64,000 nucleotides of DNA, from contig JAJEKV010000003.1 of assembly GCA_021234155.1 (NCBI GenBank), positions 13,203,819-13,267,818 on the forward strand, given 5' to 3'. Both the position numbers and the translations under genes were made by a program. A model generated the notes under the pieces. That model was not told the DNA's origin. It did not search any database and saw nothing but the letters and a program-made list of their open reading frames with translations. Positions 35,610-47,380 of this stretch are shown here, piece by piece (the first letter of the stretch is position 1; each line of letters begins with the position of its first letter). Source of the stretch: Isoetes taiwanensis (Eukaryota > Streptophyta > Lycopodiopsida > Isoetales > Isoetaceae).

Positions 35610-36660
35610 TGTGAAAATATACTAATAATTTTTAGGGTTGAAAATACGGGTGCATTTTAAGCTTGCCTCAATTTAGGGTAGAAAAACTATTGTTGAAAGC
35701 GAATGAAAGAATCACGATGATATTTGTGAGTCTAAGCCCGACATTGTATAAGGACATATGCAAATTGGATACATGCAAAAAGGTAACCCTATTTCATATC
35801 AATATGGGGTGAAGACATCTGTGTGTTTAAAAGCCATAGTTTCTTGCATTTACATTTCCTTAGCAGCAAGTGATATAGCCAAGTCTGCATGCTTGGCAAG
35901 GAAGAAGGATGATTTAAATATGGCAACTCGCAAAAGAATAGCGACTAGAAAGAAGAGACTAATAAGGCAGGAACAGAAAAGAGGATCTACCAATTTTGTA
36001 GATCGCTATTGTTGAAGGCATTCAAGCCTGCTCTAGTGTTGTAGTGGAAGAGGTATATGCAAAGGGGATGCTAAAGCCAACCGATGTAGCAGATTCTAGT
36101 GGACCTCATTGCAATAACGAGACTGAGTAAACCAGAATGGAACCTGAGTAAAGCAGGGCTTATGGTAACCAATAATCAAATGGAATTGAAAGACACAAGT
36201 ACGGTGATAGATCTGGACAAATTTGAAGATCCTACTAGGGAGAAAATTGGAAATGTTGCACGTCCATTAAAGGTTTGATAGGCTTAAATGATATATTGCG
36301 TTGGTTTATATATCCAGAGTAAATTAAAGTTGTACTGGATCCTAAAGTTTAAAGTTGGATGTGACTCACCTAGAGTTTAAATCTTTAACATAAGTTGATA
36401 TTGTAAATAATGTATTATCACACTAGCATAGACCCCATGTCCATATGGCAAAAATTACAATAGTGAATTATAAAATATAAAAGTTTTAAGGTTGCTTCAA
36501 GAGCACTTTATATTCACAAACAGCTCTACGATTTCATTTCTCTCCTTCCAAATAGTTTTTATATAGGAACTCAAGATATTTGATGGGGGAGTGTGGGAGT
36601 TCTAGCAAAGCGTAACACTTAATATCATATTTGTCCCTAATGTGCTCATAAGGGCATTCT
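35610..36660. other. region without recognised gene
   Basis: A plus frame at 35758-36015 (85 codons) ends with a Lys/Arg-rich stretch (MATRKRIATRKKRLIRQEQK). I recognise no family, and the following sequence is closed in all frames within about 100 bp. Confidence 0.35.
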
Positions 36661-36664
36661 AAAC

Positions 36665-36868
36665 ACTAGGTCTGCGTTTAGTCTAGTGGTAATACACTAG
36701 GTCTAGCAACTATAGGTCTCGAAGTTGAGACCGCCTAATCACTGACTGAAACTGCTGGGTGTCAAAACCCACGAGGGCAATGTAAAGTGGTTGAGGCGGG
36801 GCCCAACAAAAATGTAGTGTGGTGTGTGGTCACATGTCGGTTGGATCTTTGCCCTTTGGCGTGATGTA

Positions 36869-36903
<35 letters not shown>

Positions 36904-36905
36904 AA
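36665..36905 (+). mobile_element. tRNA-derived SINE with TATC tail
   Basis: CTGCGTTTAGTCTAGTGG (A-box region), followed about 35 bp later by GGTCTCGAAGTTGAGACC (B-box region), gives a polymerase III promoter at the right spacing. A ~150-bp body follows, ending in TTTGGCGTGATGTACTATC and then a (TATC)n run at about 36868-36902. This layout (tRNA-like head, body, short simple-repeat tail) is that of a plant SINE. It is non-coding and depends on LINE enzymes for movement. Confidence 0.65.
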
Positions 36906-37204
36906 ATGTGTGGTGTTGAGACTTTAGGATCAAGATAGCTTGGACAATAGTGCTTATGTCTTGTCATGCCATCCGCCTATCTCAACATGAAGATGGTAGA
37001 AGATGTCCTCAATTAATGAAATCAACATCGATTATTCCTACTAATATCTTATAGCAGTACAGTTGTTCCTTATATTACGCCATTGGGTTTATTTCAGCCT
37101 TATAGAAGTATTTTTTTGACCTCCATAATATCAAAAATTCCACATATTCTTCAACTAGATATGACATCTTATTTTTGCATCTTATAATTCTATGGAGCTC
37201 GACC

Positions 37205-37970
37205 AAAAGGCCCCCCCTCCCCCAAAGGGTTCCCACTTACACACCAAATCATACCGGCCTCAAATTCAAAGTGAAGCATAGGCGACATGGTAGCCTGTTA
37301 TCTAGAAGCGTCTTCAACCTATTCACATAGGAGATGGACTGACAAAGTGCCTCAACCTCTAAAGGTAGCATGCCAGCCTTTGCAAGCATGACATGATTTA
37401 AGGTTTGGTTTTTGAAATCAAGCTCCTTCATTAAAAAGTGTTTCTATACTTTCTCAATCTTTCCCCATCTCTTTTTTGCTAGGCCTGGTGCCCAAGCTTG
37501 ACATCCATATAACACAATTGTCATAACTTGGATTCCATATAACAATCGTCGAATCTTCCAATGCCACAAACTGACAACTCGGCATGTATACACCATGTTA
37601 TAAAGAGCTCTAAGCCCCTCCCCCCTCTGATGCACACTTTTTAGCAACCACATTCCAATTATAGTTATCAAACATTTCAACCCCCTAGATACTTATAATT
37701 GCTATTTTAAGCGAGACTTCTGCAATCTTAAAATCAGGCTTATCACATGTGCTTATAATCATAATCTTGCATTTATTGGCAATAACTACCATTCCTTTAG
37801 ATTCGCAAAAATCTTGTAGCACATTTAGGTGTTGCTGGAGTCCAGCTGTTGTTTTTGATATAAGTATAATGTCATTGGCAAAAAGTAATAACTGAATTAT
37901 ATTCTTACCGAGTCTAGCACAAATGCCGCCCATTCTCTCCAACCAGCCTTCCAGTTCATCAACAAACAAC
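37205..37970 (-). mobile_element. 5'-truncated LINE, reverse transcriptase 3' half
   Basis: Three minus-strand frames follow one another. 37685-37969 contains LLLFANDIILISKTTAGLQQ, the RT catalytic box, here F-A-N-D instead of F/Y-A-D-D. 37444-37680 contains IRRLLYGIQVMTIVLYGCQA. 37249-37431 contains AKAGMLPLEVEAL and INRLKTLLD-like sequence, typical of the LINE C-terminal region. The endonuclease and fingers are missing. The first catalytic Asp being Asn would inactivate the enzyme even without the frame breaks. Confidence 0.75.
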
Positions 37971-38525
37971 TTGTTTTACATCTACTGTACTGTCATGATG
38001 GAAGGGAAAAAAAAGATCGATAAGGACCTCTTGATTAAGGCAAGCAACTGCGCATCTAAGCTCCAATGGCACATCTAGCATCAAGACAATCAGAAAGGAT
38101 GCCCATGTCCATGCGATCAAAAGCTGGTACGTAATCCATTAAAGGACAAGCTGATATTTGAAATATGTATCAAATTCCATAAGTTTAAAGACCCCGAACA
38201 ATTGAGGGTTGTATTTGATTCTATAAGATAAAAATCAGATGATTAAGGAAATTAGAGCATTACATTAGCAGATATGTGAAGTTTCAGATGCATGGACATT
38301 AAAGACTAGATGGAATAAACGACATATTACATTTTTCTCTAAATAATGATAGTCTAAGAGGGATAATTGAGCATAAAAGTTAAATGATAGTAGACTGCAC
38401 TTAAGGAAATCAAATCTGAACATAGGCTACTAGTTGAAGTTGTATTGGCTCCACCAATGAGATGCCTTGGATTTGCAAGGATATGAAAATATTATAGATC
38501 GCTAGATGAAGTTTCAAATAAAGGC

Positions 38526-38636
38526 AGGCTCTATTCTATTCTATTCTATTCTATTCTATTCTATTCTATTCTATTCTATTCTATTCTATTCTATTCTAGT
38601 GCTCGTCTCGTTTCTATTCTATTCTATTCTATTCTT
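38526..38636. repeat. (TTCTA)n microsatellite
   Basis: About 20 tandem TTCTA/CTATT units, interrupted once at about 38598-38610 by GTGCTCGTCTCG. Confidence 0.9.
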
Positions 38637-38639
38637 AAG

Positions 38640-39600
38640 AGTATGAGATTTAATTTGAGAGTAACAAGACTTACTGAAAAGTAGGGCATCTGAATATAGA
38701 TTGGTGTGTTATGGACATTGGCAAGCTCATAAATAACATATAAAAAATTAAATGTAGCACAAATCTCGTAACACTCCAAACAAAATTCAACCAGGTCGTC
38801 ATAAAAAAAAATCATAATAAAAAGACATTCTGAATAAAAAGATTTTATTGCCACATATATGCAGAGTAGTATGAAAAAAAAAGGGACAAATTGCTTGATC
38901 GAGAGAATTTTTGACATTTAGATAACAAACAATCCTTTGCTACCATCAATCTGTACGCCTAGAGAGAAGCTAAGGTGGCGTCCACTACCAAGGAAATTAG
39001 CAAATCTTTTGCCATGACCAAAGCTTCAATTGCAACTTTACCAGAAACATCTCGAATAGATCTACACTTCTTTTTGGCATCTCGACTATCACATAATGCA
39101 ACTAACCCCAAGATCACCTAAACCCAATTTTGTGGGAGATGTTATGTTAAATTGAATTGAATTGAATTGACTGAACTTTTATTGTCCAAGAAACATTGAT
39201 GTTTATCGAGGCCGCTAGAACAAACTTCCATTTTCTTTGAATCTTCATGGACATCGATGGAAGAAAGGTTGCCAACATCTCCTGGATAAATCCAACTGGC
39301 TGCAATGTGCATAGCCTCAAATTGCAAAGGACTTTGCACTCGTGTTTTCTAGTGAAGGAGGGGAAAAAAGCACCTTTTCCATTTTGTACGACATCGTAAT
39401 GCACATGTCAAAAAAAAAAGAAAAAAACTGCCACTCACAAGAGGCATCAAAAAGGGCGTTGCAAGTTCCAAATTTAATGCTTGTTAGGGTGACCTTGCCA
39501 CATGTCAAAGGGTGCCATACAAATTAGGCCGCATTTGAGCATGGAAACATGAGAATATGGTTGAAGTGAAGGCAGCATGAAAAATTTTGGTTTTGGTGTT
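38640..39600. other. intergenic region, no recognised gene
   Basis: Short minus-strand frames only (38624-38917, 39142-39508, and an open stretch at about 38960-39110). A small AATTG repeat at 39149-39172 follows a sequence resembling a LINE 3' end. It forms the 3' flank of the SET-domain gene. Confidence 0.4.
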
Positions 39601-39608
39601 GGATAATG

Positions 39609-42600
39609 TTAGAATCTGGTAACATGTGAAAGCACCGAGATATTGGTCAAATAGAACGAGGCAAGTGGCCATGAGTACTTGTTTTCAGACCTCCTCATGT
39701 TATCATTCGTAAACTCTAGGACTCTCGAGCAGGATTCTTGTAGCGACTTCAGTCCAAGCACGTAAGTTTTCTTGTGTCTTGCCGCCAATCTGGTATCCCA
39801 ATTTGTTCCAGACTCTGAAGCCCTGAAAGGAGATTATAAATCACGAATTTCCGTCAATGTGCCATGTCTTATATTAACCTGCATTAGATTTCAGATCTGC
39901 CAGAACCCATCTTTGAAGAAACGGATATTTGCCTCAAGGTACTTCTCACCTAACACAGTCGTCTGGGGTGTTTGTGCAACATAACAGCTGATCCAAAATG
40001 GATAGTAGAGTCTCATACACAGCACACTCGTTGGACTTACCTGTAGGAGAAGTAATAAAATGTCAAGAAATGATTCTGACCTAGTACTGATGTAAATATT
40101 ACCATTGTGTGTCTTGGATTGGTAGCCAAATTTTCTGCATCTTCTTCCTCCATCATAAGAATCCGAAGGGCTGCTAGCAATCTTGTCGGAATACTAGTCT
40201 CTAATTCACTTTTGCATAATGCTGCAGTGCGAACCATATGTGAACATGCTATATTGCATTTTTGAAACAACAAGTGTTTGTATGGAGATGTAGCGGCATC
40301 AGGAAAGTCCAGTTCTGCAAGTAACCAGCAACACATTCAGACACAAAAGGATATAAATGTGTAGGAGCCTGAAAAACTAGAACCCTAAGCCAGCAATCTT
40401 CTCCTTGCCCTGCGTCTAAAATATAAAGTTAGATTTTAGAGGCGTTTTCCAAGCAGCTGGATAAAGGACTCTTTTTCTAGGTGCATACATCTTTTGCGAT
40501 AATTGTTTTGTTGGGGTAGTGACAAAAATGAAGATGTCGGAGGAGAGCAAGAATATGAGTTGCAATGGTTGAAATTCCTGTATGAGAAGTCCCAGTCTAG
40601 CTTATCCTCCAGCACTGAACATGGTTCTCCATGTGGCCAAGCACTTACTCAAGGCTGTGGCTATTCAAGGTAGTCCATATTCCCCATAGTCTATTCTCAC
40701 CATCTTAAGCCAATAAGAGGAGGCGAGCAGCAGAGGAGCATAATATATGATCATGTCTCAGCGATCAAAAATCCGCTCATGAGAACAGTGGTTTTGCAGC
40801 CTGCACCAATCTTGATGGTTTTGTAATGTTCAAAGTTCATTCCAATGACTATTACCCTTGAAAGTAATGCTTTGTAAAGTTCTGAAGGAAATGCAACCAA
40901 TATTTAAAAACATAAATATCTAAAATTAGACGTACCAATAGGTATGCTGTCATATGGATTGTCTTCAATCACAAAACCATAGAAGGTAAAAAGTTCGGTA
41001 TTCGGAAGAGCACCATAGCTTAAGAAACACTGCTCTCCCGCCTTGCAAGGACGTATAGCATGTAATTTTAGAGTTTTTGATGACTCATCCAGCTTGCTAT
41101 AGTGTGTAACATGTGGGAAAATCTGGGGTCACAAAAGAATGTGGTATCAGCTTTGCATGCATGTGTATGTGTGAATGCTGCATAATCGACACTACCGCGT
41201 GATTCAGTATGCCAACCAATGGGATTAAGCATGTTTTGCGTTCACCATCACAAAATTCAACCTTCACACCATTTGAGTACCAGAGCTCAGCTGCCCATAA
41301 AAAGTTATCCCAGGTATAGATTTCCTTTGGGAAGGCTTCTGGATAGCATTCACTCAATGCTGGGAATAATGCCTCGTATTGATTATGAAGGTGCTGAGAC
41401 AGAGACGTATTAGAACATTCATCTAGTAATAAATTGAAAAGTTATGACTGCCCTAGCCATTCACCTGCTTTGCGTGCACAATTTGCTCAAACACAAGTGT
41501 ACCTTCGAGTTCCTTTAATGCTTCAACCCCAATACTTAGACCTGTCCAACAAAACAGCTGTTTCGACAAAATGCAACATAATCACATCATCCATACTATT
41601 TCAGCATACACTTCAGGAACAATTATACTTTTTTTTTTCTTTCCAAATGTATCTGCTACCAGGGATTCTAACTATAAAGTGAAAAGTCACCAACTTAACA
41701 ACAGGGTCAAGTGCAATAGTATAACACTAAAAACCATGTGATCAAATATGTAGTTACCTGTCTGAAATGATTTAGGCAGGGCAGCAAAGTAAGGCGCAAA
41801 TTTAGAAAAGGTAGAATCTCGTTCTTTTATGCTCCATAGTAAAGCTATAGTTTCTCCACTCAGTCCTTCAAGTTCCTTGTATGTGGAACCCTGCTCCAAA
41901 AGTGCAACATAGAATTCATAAGCATTGGACCAGTATTAAGAAGGATGTCTTGTGAATTCTAACATTGAATCTCATTTCCCTATATGTTTGAATAGAGAAA
42001 CTCGAATCTACGATGAATACATAGAAAGAAAACCTGATGAGACTTGCTACTATATTGAATACTCTGATAAGGGAAGTGGCCTATACCATTTCTGACGATT
42101 TTGCTGTATCCTCACAGATTAGGAGATGTTTTGGAACTTCGAGCACAAGACCTCCAATGTCTATGTTCCTGACTGCAACTCCACCTCTTCCTTGACCTTC
42201 AAATTCTGCCTTACTTTTTCTCAGTTAGAACAAAGCATGTGCATGTAGATGGTAATTCTTTTGTTTTTATGTAGCAAAAAACTAAGCTTTCACTGGCTGA
42301 AATACCTTGATGATTATGTATGCTTTTTAATATTTAATTCAGAATTAGTTAACAACTATGATTCATCGTCGTATAGCATAATGGGCAATGTGGGATAACT
42401 GACTCTGGGGAAATATCCTTGTTCCTCGTCAGAGGAAATCATTTAATATACAAGACTTAATAATGTCTCCAGAATTCAAATTGAAACAAGGTGTCTAGCA
42501 CTTGATGTTGATACAGAAAGGTCAATAGAATCAAACTCATTAAGGTCCCTCCCCATGTTAAAATTATTCTAACCTTGATTATGTTGTCCCAAAAGATTAA

Positions 42601-43760
42601 TGACGTGTGGGGGAAGTGTGGTGGAACAATGACGGAAATGATATGTTTTTTATTTCTTGACTCCAACATAGGAAGAAACACTTAAAAATAGAACGAAATA
42701 ATTGGTATTGTGTCGTACCTGCAATAGTAATCATACTTTGGACACCCTCATTTAATGCCCAGTTGAGGAATAAAACATCTTGTTGTTCAGTACAAGGTTT
42801 GGCAATGGTAACATCTGAGAACTGCTTACTGTATTGAGCTTAGTTTTGACAGTGTCCTGAAGACTCTTAATGAAAGGTAGAGTTTCCTCTGAAACAGGAA
42901 TATTAATCATAGACTCAAGCATGCCAAGTGCTCGTAGTTCATTTCGTGGACTAAATGGTCCCCTGTGATTGTCTTCTACAAAATAAATCTCCTCCTACAA
43001 GGAAGAAAGAGATTTTTTTGGTCAAAAAAACGAAAATAATTGCACAATTTTTGCACTTTTACCTCAGTAAGCTGCAGAATCCGAGCCGTCTCCAGAAGAT
43101 TTTGGAAGTGCTTATCGCAATCCGACAGAAGCCCAGGGGACAAGTGCAAGACCATTTGCAGCCCTCTTTCAGCCAATAATTGCTTCATAAAAAAGTCAAT
43201 ATCTCAGGCGATAAAGCATGACAATCCATATCTAAAAATTCTATCAGGTAACTGAAGTTGGTAGATCAAAACTGTTGCACTACCTTCAGCTAGCGATCAA
43301 TAATTTCAGAAGCTAATAAATGAATGAAGAGGTATTCTAATAACGAACACACCGCAATACTCACTCGTGGATCAACAACTCCCATACATTGTACCTGTTT
43401 AGCATCGTAAGAAGGGTCATCTGCTCCAAGTCGCGGGAAACATAACATGGATACGTTCCCATTTTGATTCATTTTCCTGTGCAAATTCGTTACCAAATGG
43501 TTCAGGGTTTTGAGTTGGATATCGACCACCGTTATCAACCAGGCTAATTTATTATCCAAAAGAGCCGATTTGCAATGCTTCAGGACCCTTCTTTGCCCAG
43601 CAATTTTCAAGAGTAACAGATGATCTGCAGCAATTATTTTCAAAATTCAAGCCAGGAAAAATGGGTACCTGAGACATTGAACTTGGCAGAAGCCCTCCCA
43701 GTGCCTCTGTCCAGAGACGCTGCTTACAGCTTGGTACACGAGTGTAGAAAACGGCAAGAT
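39609..43760 (-). CDS. SET-domain protein methyltransferase (Rubisco-LSMT-like family), multi-exon
   Basis: Predicted exons in minus order: 43669-43760 and about 43365-43624 (both tentative), 43063-43182, 42719-42994, 42087-42205, 41758-41890, 41465-41541, 41196-41393, 40936-41122, 40103-40314, 39950-40035, 39609-39822 (stop TAA at 39609). From 42205 onward the introns have GT/AG ends and phases agree. Key motifs are LFLNWALNEGV, EFEGQGRGGVAV (the SET-N G-x-G motif), GLSIGVEALKELEGT, EIYTWDNFLWA, CLIPLVGILNHA (the N-H motif), GEQCFLSYG, ELFTFYGF, and the C-terminal WDTRLAARHKKTY of the LSMT substrate-binding helix bundle. The product would transfer methyl from S-adenosylmethionine to lysine of a protein substrate. 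From memory it most resembles the Arabidopsis At2g18850 type. One base seems missing at about 42814. The first exons do not join in frame and need transcript data. Confidence 0.85.
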
Positions 43761-43794
43761 CTGCAATTCAATAGGCGAGTATATTCCTGATCGT

Positions 43795-46218
43795 CAAATA
43801 GTAAGCTCGATTCTGTTCTTCCATTGGCTAACCATGTCATTCGTCTGTTTGCTGCCTGTGAAAGCTTGGTTGAAGCTCACCAAGCATTCACAAAGTTTCA
43901 CAACCTGATCATTACACATGGAACGTGATAATTGATGCTCATGTTACTGTCAGAAAAGGGAAGTTGGCTCTTTTATTGTATGACAGTATGCAGCTTCATA
44001 GCAACTCAGATAAATTCTTATTTCTAAGCATCTTGAAAGCATGCACGATCCTATGCACCATAGGGTGGGGCAGATTTATTCATGAGCGGATCATTGGAAA
44101 CAATCTTCAATTGGATGTTGTTGTGGCCAGTGCTTTAATTGGCATGTATTTCAAGTGCAATAGTCTAGCAGATGCTCGCTATGTCTTTGATAGAATATCA
44201 CACCCAGACTTAATTTCATGGAATGCAGTGATCACGGGATATGCACAACAGCAGGAAGGTCATTCTGCCCTGCAGTGCTTTGAGAACATGCAGCAGGAGG
44301 GCATAATGCCAGACCAAATAACATTCTTGAGCGTCTTAAAAGCATGTCACATCATAGCTGTTATAGAGCAGGAAAGCGTATCCATGAACTTATTATTGAA
44401 AGGAAATTCCAGGCCAACATTGTCCTTGGGAATAAACTTATTGATATGTATTCCAAGTGTGCAAGCTTGGAGGATGCAACGAGGGTTTTTGACAAGTTGT
44501 TGGATAGAGATGTAGTGTCATGGACTGTGATGATTTCAGCATATACACAACATGAGCAAGGTCATTTTGCTTTAGAATGTTTCAAGGAAATGCAGCAGCA
44601 TGGAATAAGGTCAGATAGGTCTGCCTTCTCAAGCATTCTAAAAGCATGTGGCACTTTATGTGCCATCACAAATGGCAGATGCATTCATGAACAAGTCATT
44701 GGTAGTGGAGACCAATTTGGAACAGTTTTTTTGGAATACTCTCATTGATATGTATGCCAAGTGTGGTAGTTTGGAAGAAGCAAGCAGGGTCTTTGACAAA
44801 TTGCCCTACCAAGATGTGGTGTCTTGTAATGTAATGATTGCAGGCTACGCTTTGCACAAGGGATTTCTTTCTTTAGAATGTTTTGAAATCATGAAATGCA
44901 AGGGCATAAAGCCAAGCAAAGCCACGTTTCTAAGCCTTTTGAAAGCCTGCAGCAACATAGGTCTTGTATGTCATGTTAGGTACATCCATGAGCAAATCAT
45001 TGATACTGGTCTTCAGACTGATATTGTTGTGGGGAGTTTACTTGTTGATACCTATGCCAAATGTGGAATTCTGGAAGAAGCAGAAAGAACTTTTAAGAGA
45101 TTGCCAAAGATGAATGTGGTATCATGGGGTTCTTTGATAGCTGCATATGTCCAGTATGGTGATGACCTCCTTGCCTTGAGAGCTTTTGAAAACATGCAGC
45201 ATCAAGACATAAAACCAGACAAAGTAATAATTTTAAGTGTCTTGAAGGCATACAGCAGTGTTGGGGCTATAGAGCAATGCAGGTATGTTCATGAAAGAAG
45301 TATAGTGGACAAGCTTGTTTTGACATTCTCATTGTAAATACACTCATTGATGCCTATGGCAAATGTGGGAGTTTGGAGGAGGCGAGCATGGTCTTTGATC
45401 AGCTTCAAAACCAAGATATAGTTTCATGGAATGCAATGATTTCAGGATATGTTCAGTATGGCAATGGTCAAATGGTTATAAACTGTTTAGAGGACATGCA
45501 ATACAAAGGCATAAAGCCAGATGAAGTCACATATTCAACCATATTAAAAGCTTGTGGTGAGCAAGTGTCTCTAGGATATGGCAGGCTAATCCATGAGCAG
45601 ATTATTGAGAGTGGATTTCTATCTGATGTTGTAAGGAATAGCCTTGTTAACGTGTATTGCAAGTGTGGAAGCTTGTTAGAAGCACAGAGAGTCTTTAGCA
45701 TCTTGCCAAGACGAGATGTGGTATCATGGACTGCAATGCTTTCAGGATATGCCCAGATGGGAGACACTACATTGGCTTTGCAATGTTTTGAGGAATGCAA
45801 ACAAAGTGGTGTGAAAATAGATGATGTTGCGCTTATTAATGTTCTAACTGCATATAGCCGTGGTGGTCTGTTAGATGAAGGCCTTTGGTACTTTTGTTAT
45901 ACAAGAGAATCTAATGAGACAATTATATCTATGACTGTTTGCTTGGTTGACCTGTTGGGTCGTGCAGGTTGGTTGAACGAGGCAGAAGGCTTAATTGAAT
46001 CAGCTGTGCAACAAGAAATTTGTCTATGGATGGCATTACTTGGTGCTTGCAAAATACACTGCAATGTGGAGCTAGGATCACGATGTTTCAATGCAATTAC
46101 TGATATTGATCCCTTTTGTTCTAAAGCATATGTGCTTATGTCAAACATTTACGGTGGTGTTCATAGTGGGAGGGATTGTGTAAAGTCAAAAGTTCAGAAA
46201 GCAAGTATTGACATATAA
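43795..46218 (+). pseudogene. PLS-type pentatricopeptide repeat (PPR) gene with four frame breaks
   Basis: No introns. Tandem 35-residue PPR motifs of P, L and S types run from about 43800 to 45850. Examples are LISWNAVITGYAQQQEGHSA, DMYSKCASLEDATRVFDKLL, VVSCNVMIAGYALHK and IVSWNAMISGYVQYGNG. An E-like domain follows (CLVDLLGRAGWLNEAEGLIE, WMALLGACKIHCNVELG). The protein ends soon after SKAYVLMSNIYG, without a DYW cytidine-deaminase domain. PPR proteins bind single organelle RNAs for editing or processing, and the E-type end suggests RNA editing with a partner deaminase. Frame changes lie near 43892, 44368, 44728 (a T7 run) and 45320. Between them the frames (including 45373-46218) are clean, so either the gene died recently or the sequence has indel errors. 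Confidence 0.85.
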
Positions 46219-47380
46219 GATGACCATTCATTTGTTGCTACTAATACTAACTTTACCAAATCCACATTAATCACTAAATTAAGAGGAGTTTATTGTTGCT
46301 ATGGAAAGGAATTGGGTACAATTTCTGAGCCTCTGTGGACCTGTGCTAAAAGATTATCTTGTGGGGTAGAATCACGGGGAGTTCTTTGGGATGCAAGGAC
46401 AAGAATTGGGTTCAGTAGAAATATGAAAAGCTTTTAATTCATAGTTAAAGAAATCAGGATCAGGATCAGGCCAACTGGATTTGGTAAAGTGAACAAGTTG
46501 ATGCTACTAGCTCGCTGCCATAATCTAATGCTGCAGTCAATTGTCCTTTATGTGGTTCATCTTACCATTATTATCTAACAAAGACTAAGAACTTGTGATT
46601 GCATTAGAATGTGAATCATAAATGACATGATGTTGCTACTGCATAAAACAACATGGAAAGGGGTCATAAAATTGTCTGAATGTCATTTAGGTGCTGACAT
46701 CTGGCACCTCCCTACAACTCGGAATGGAAAGGGGGACAACAATTCCGGGAACATCAAATTTTATAGGCTATAACAGGCAATCATTCAAACATTGAAACAT
46801 TGAACATCAAACAGTGAAATTTCTGATCATTGAAGCTTTCTGAAGTTTTCATTACAAAATTTCTGAAGTTTCTGATCACTGAAATTTCTGATCACTGAAG
46901 TTTTCATTACACAAGTTTTCATCACACAAGTTTCATTATTCATCACACAAGTTTCATTACTGAAATTTCTGAAGTTTTCATTACACAAGTTTTCATCACT
47001 GAATCGAGACAGCAAATAGCAACTTCACCAAGTTGGAACTTCATTGCAGCAACTCACCAAGTTGGAATTGAAACAATTAAGAACATATAAATCAAAATCT
47101 AAGAATTAAAAACAAGAACAATTAAGAACAAGAACCTAAAACAATTAAGAATAAGAACCAATTGCAGAAAACTCAAAATTGCAGAAAACCAATTGTACTT
47201 ACACAAATTAAAATTTAACTACTTGTAGCGTTATGATTGGGTCCTCAGAATTCCTGCACAATAAGAAATGGAAATTCAGACTTCAAAAAAGAAAAAAAAT
47301 ATAAAGCAAACAACTTACAATTTATTTGCAAGAACTCCTGCATCAAACACGTTACCAACCTGAATTATGATCTTGTCTAT
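46219..47380. other. intergenic DNA between the PPR gene and the recombinase gene
   Basis: No gene is seen. It holds the degenerate tandem repeat at 46840-47000 and an A-rich stretch at 47060-47220. Confidence 0.5.
46840..47000. repeat. short degenerate tandem repeat
   Basis: Words TTTCTGAAGTTTTCATTACA, CAAGTTTTCATCAC and AAATTTCTGATCACTGAA recur every 20-40 bp with changes. The minus-strand frame across it (rich in Asn/Glu/Thr) is produced by the repeat. Confidence 0.7.
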
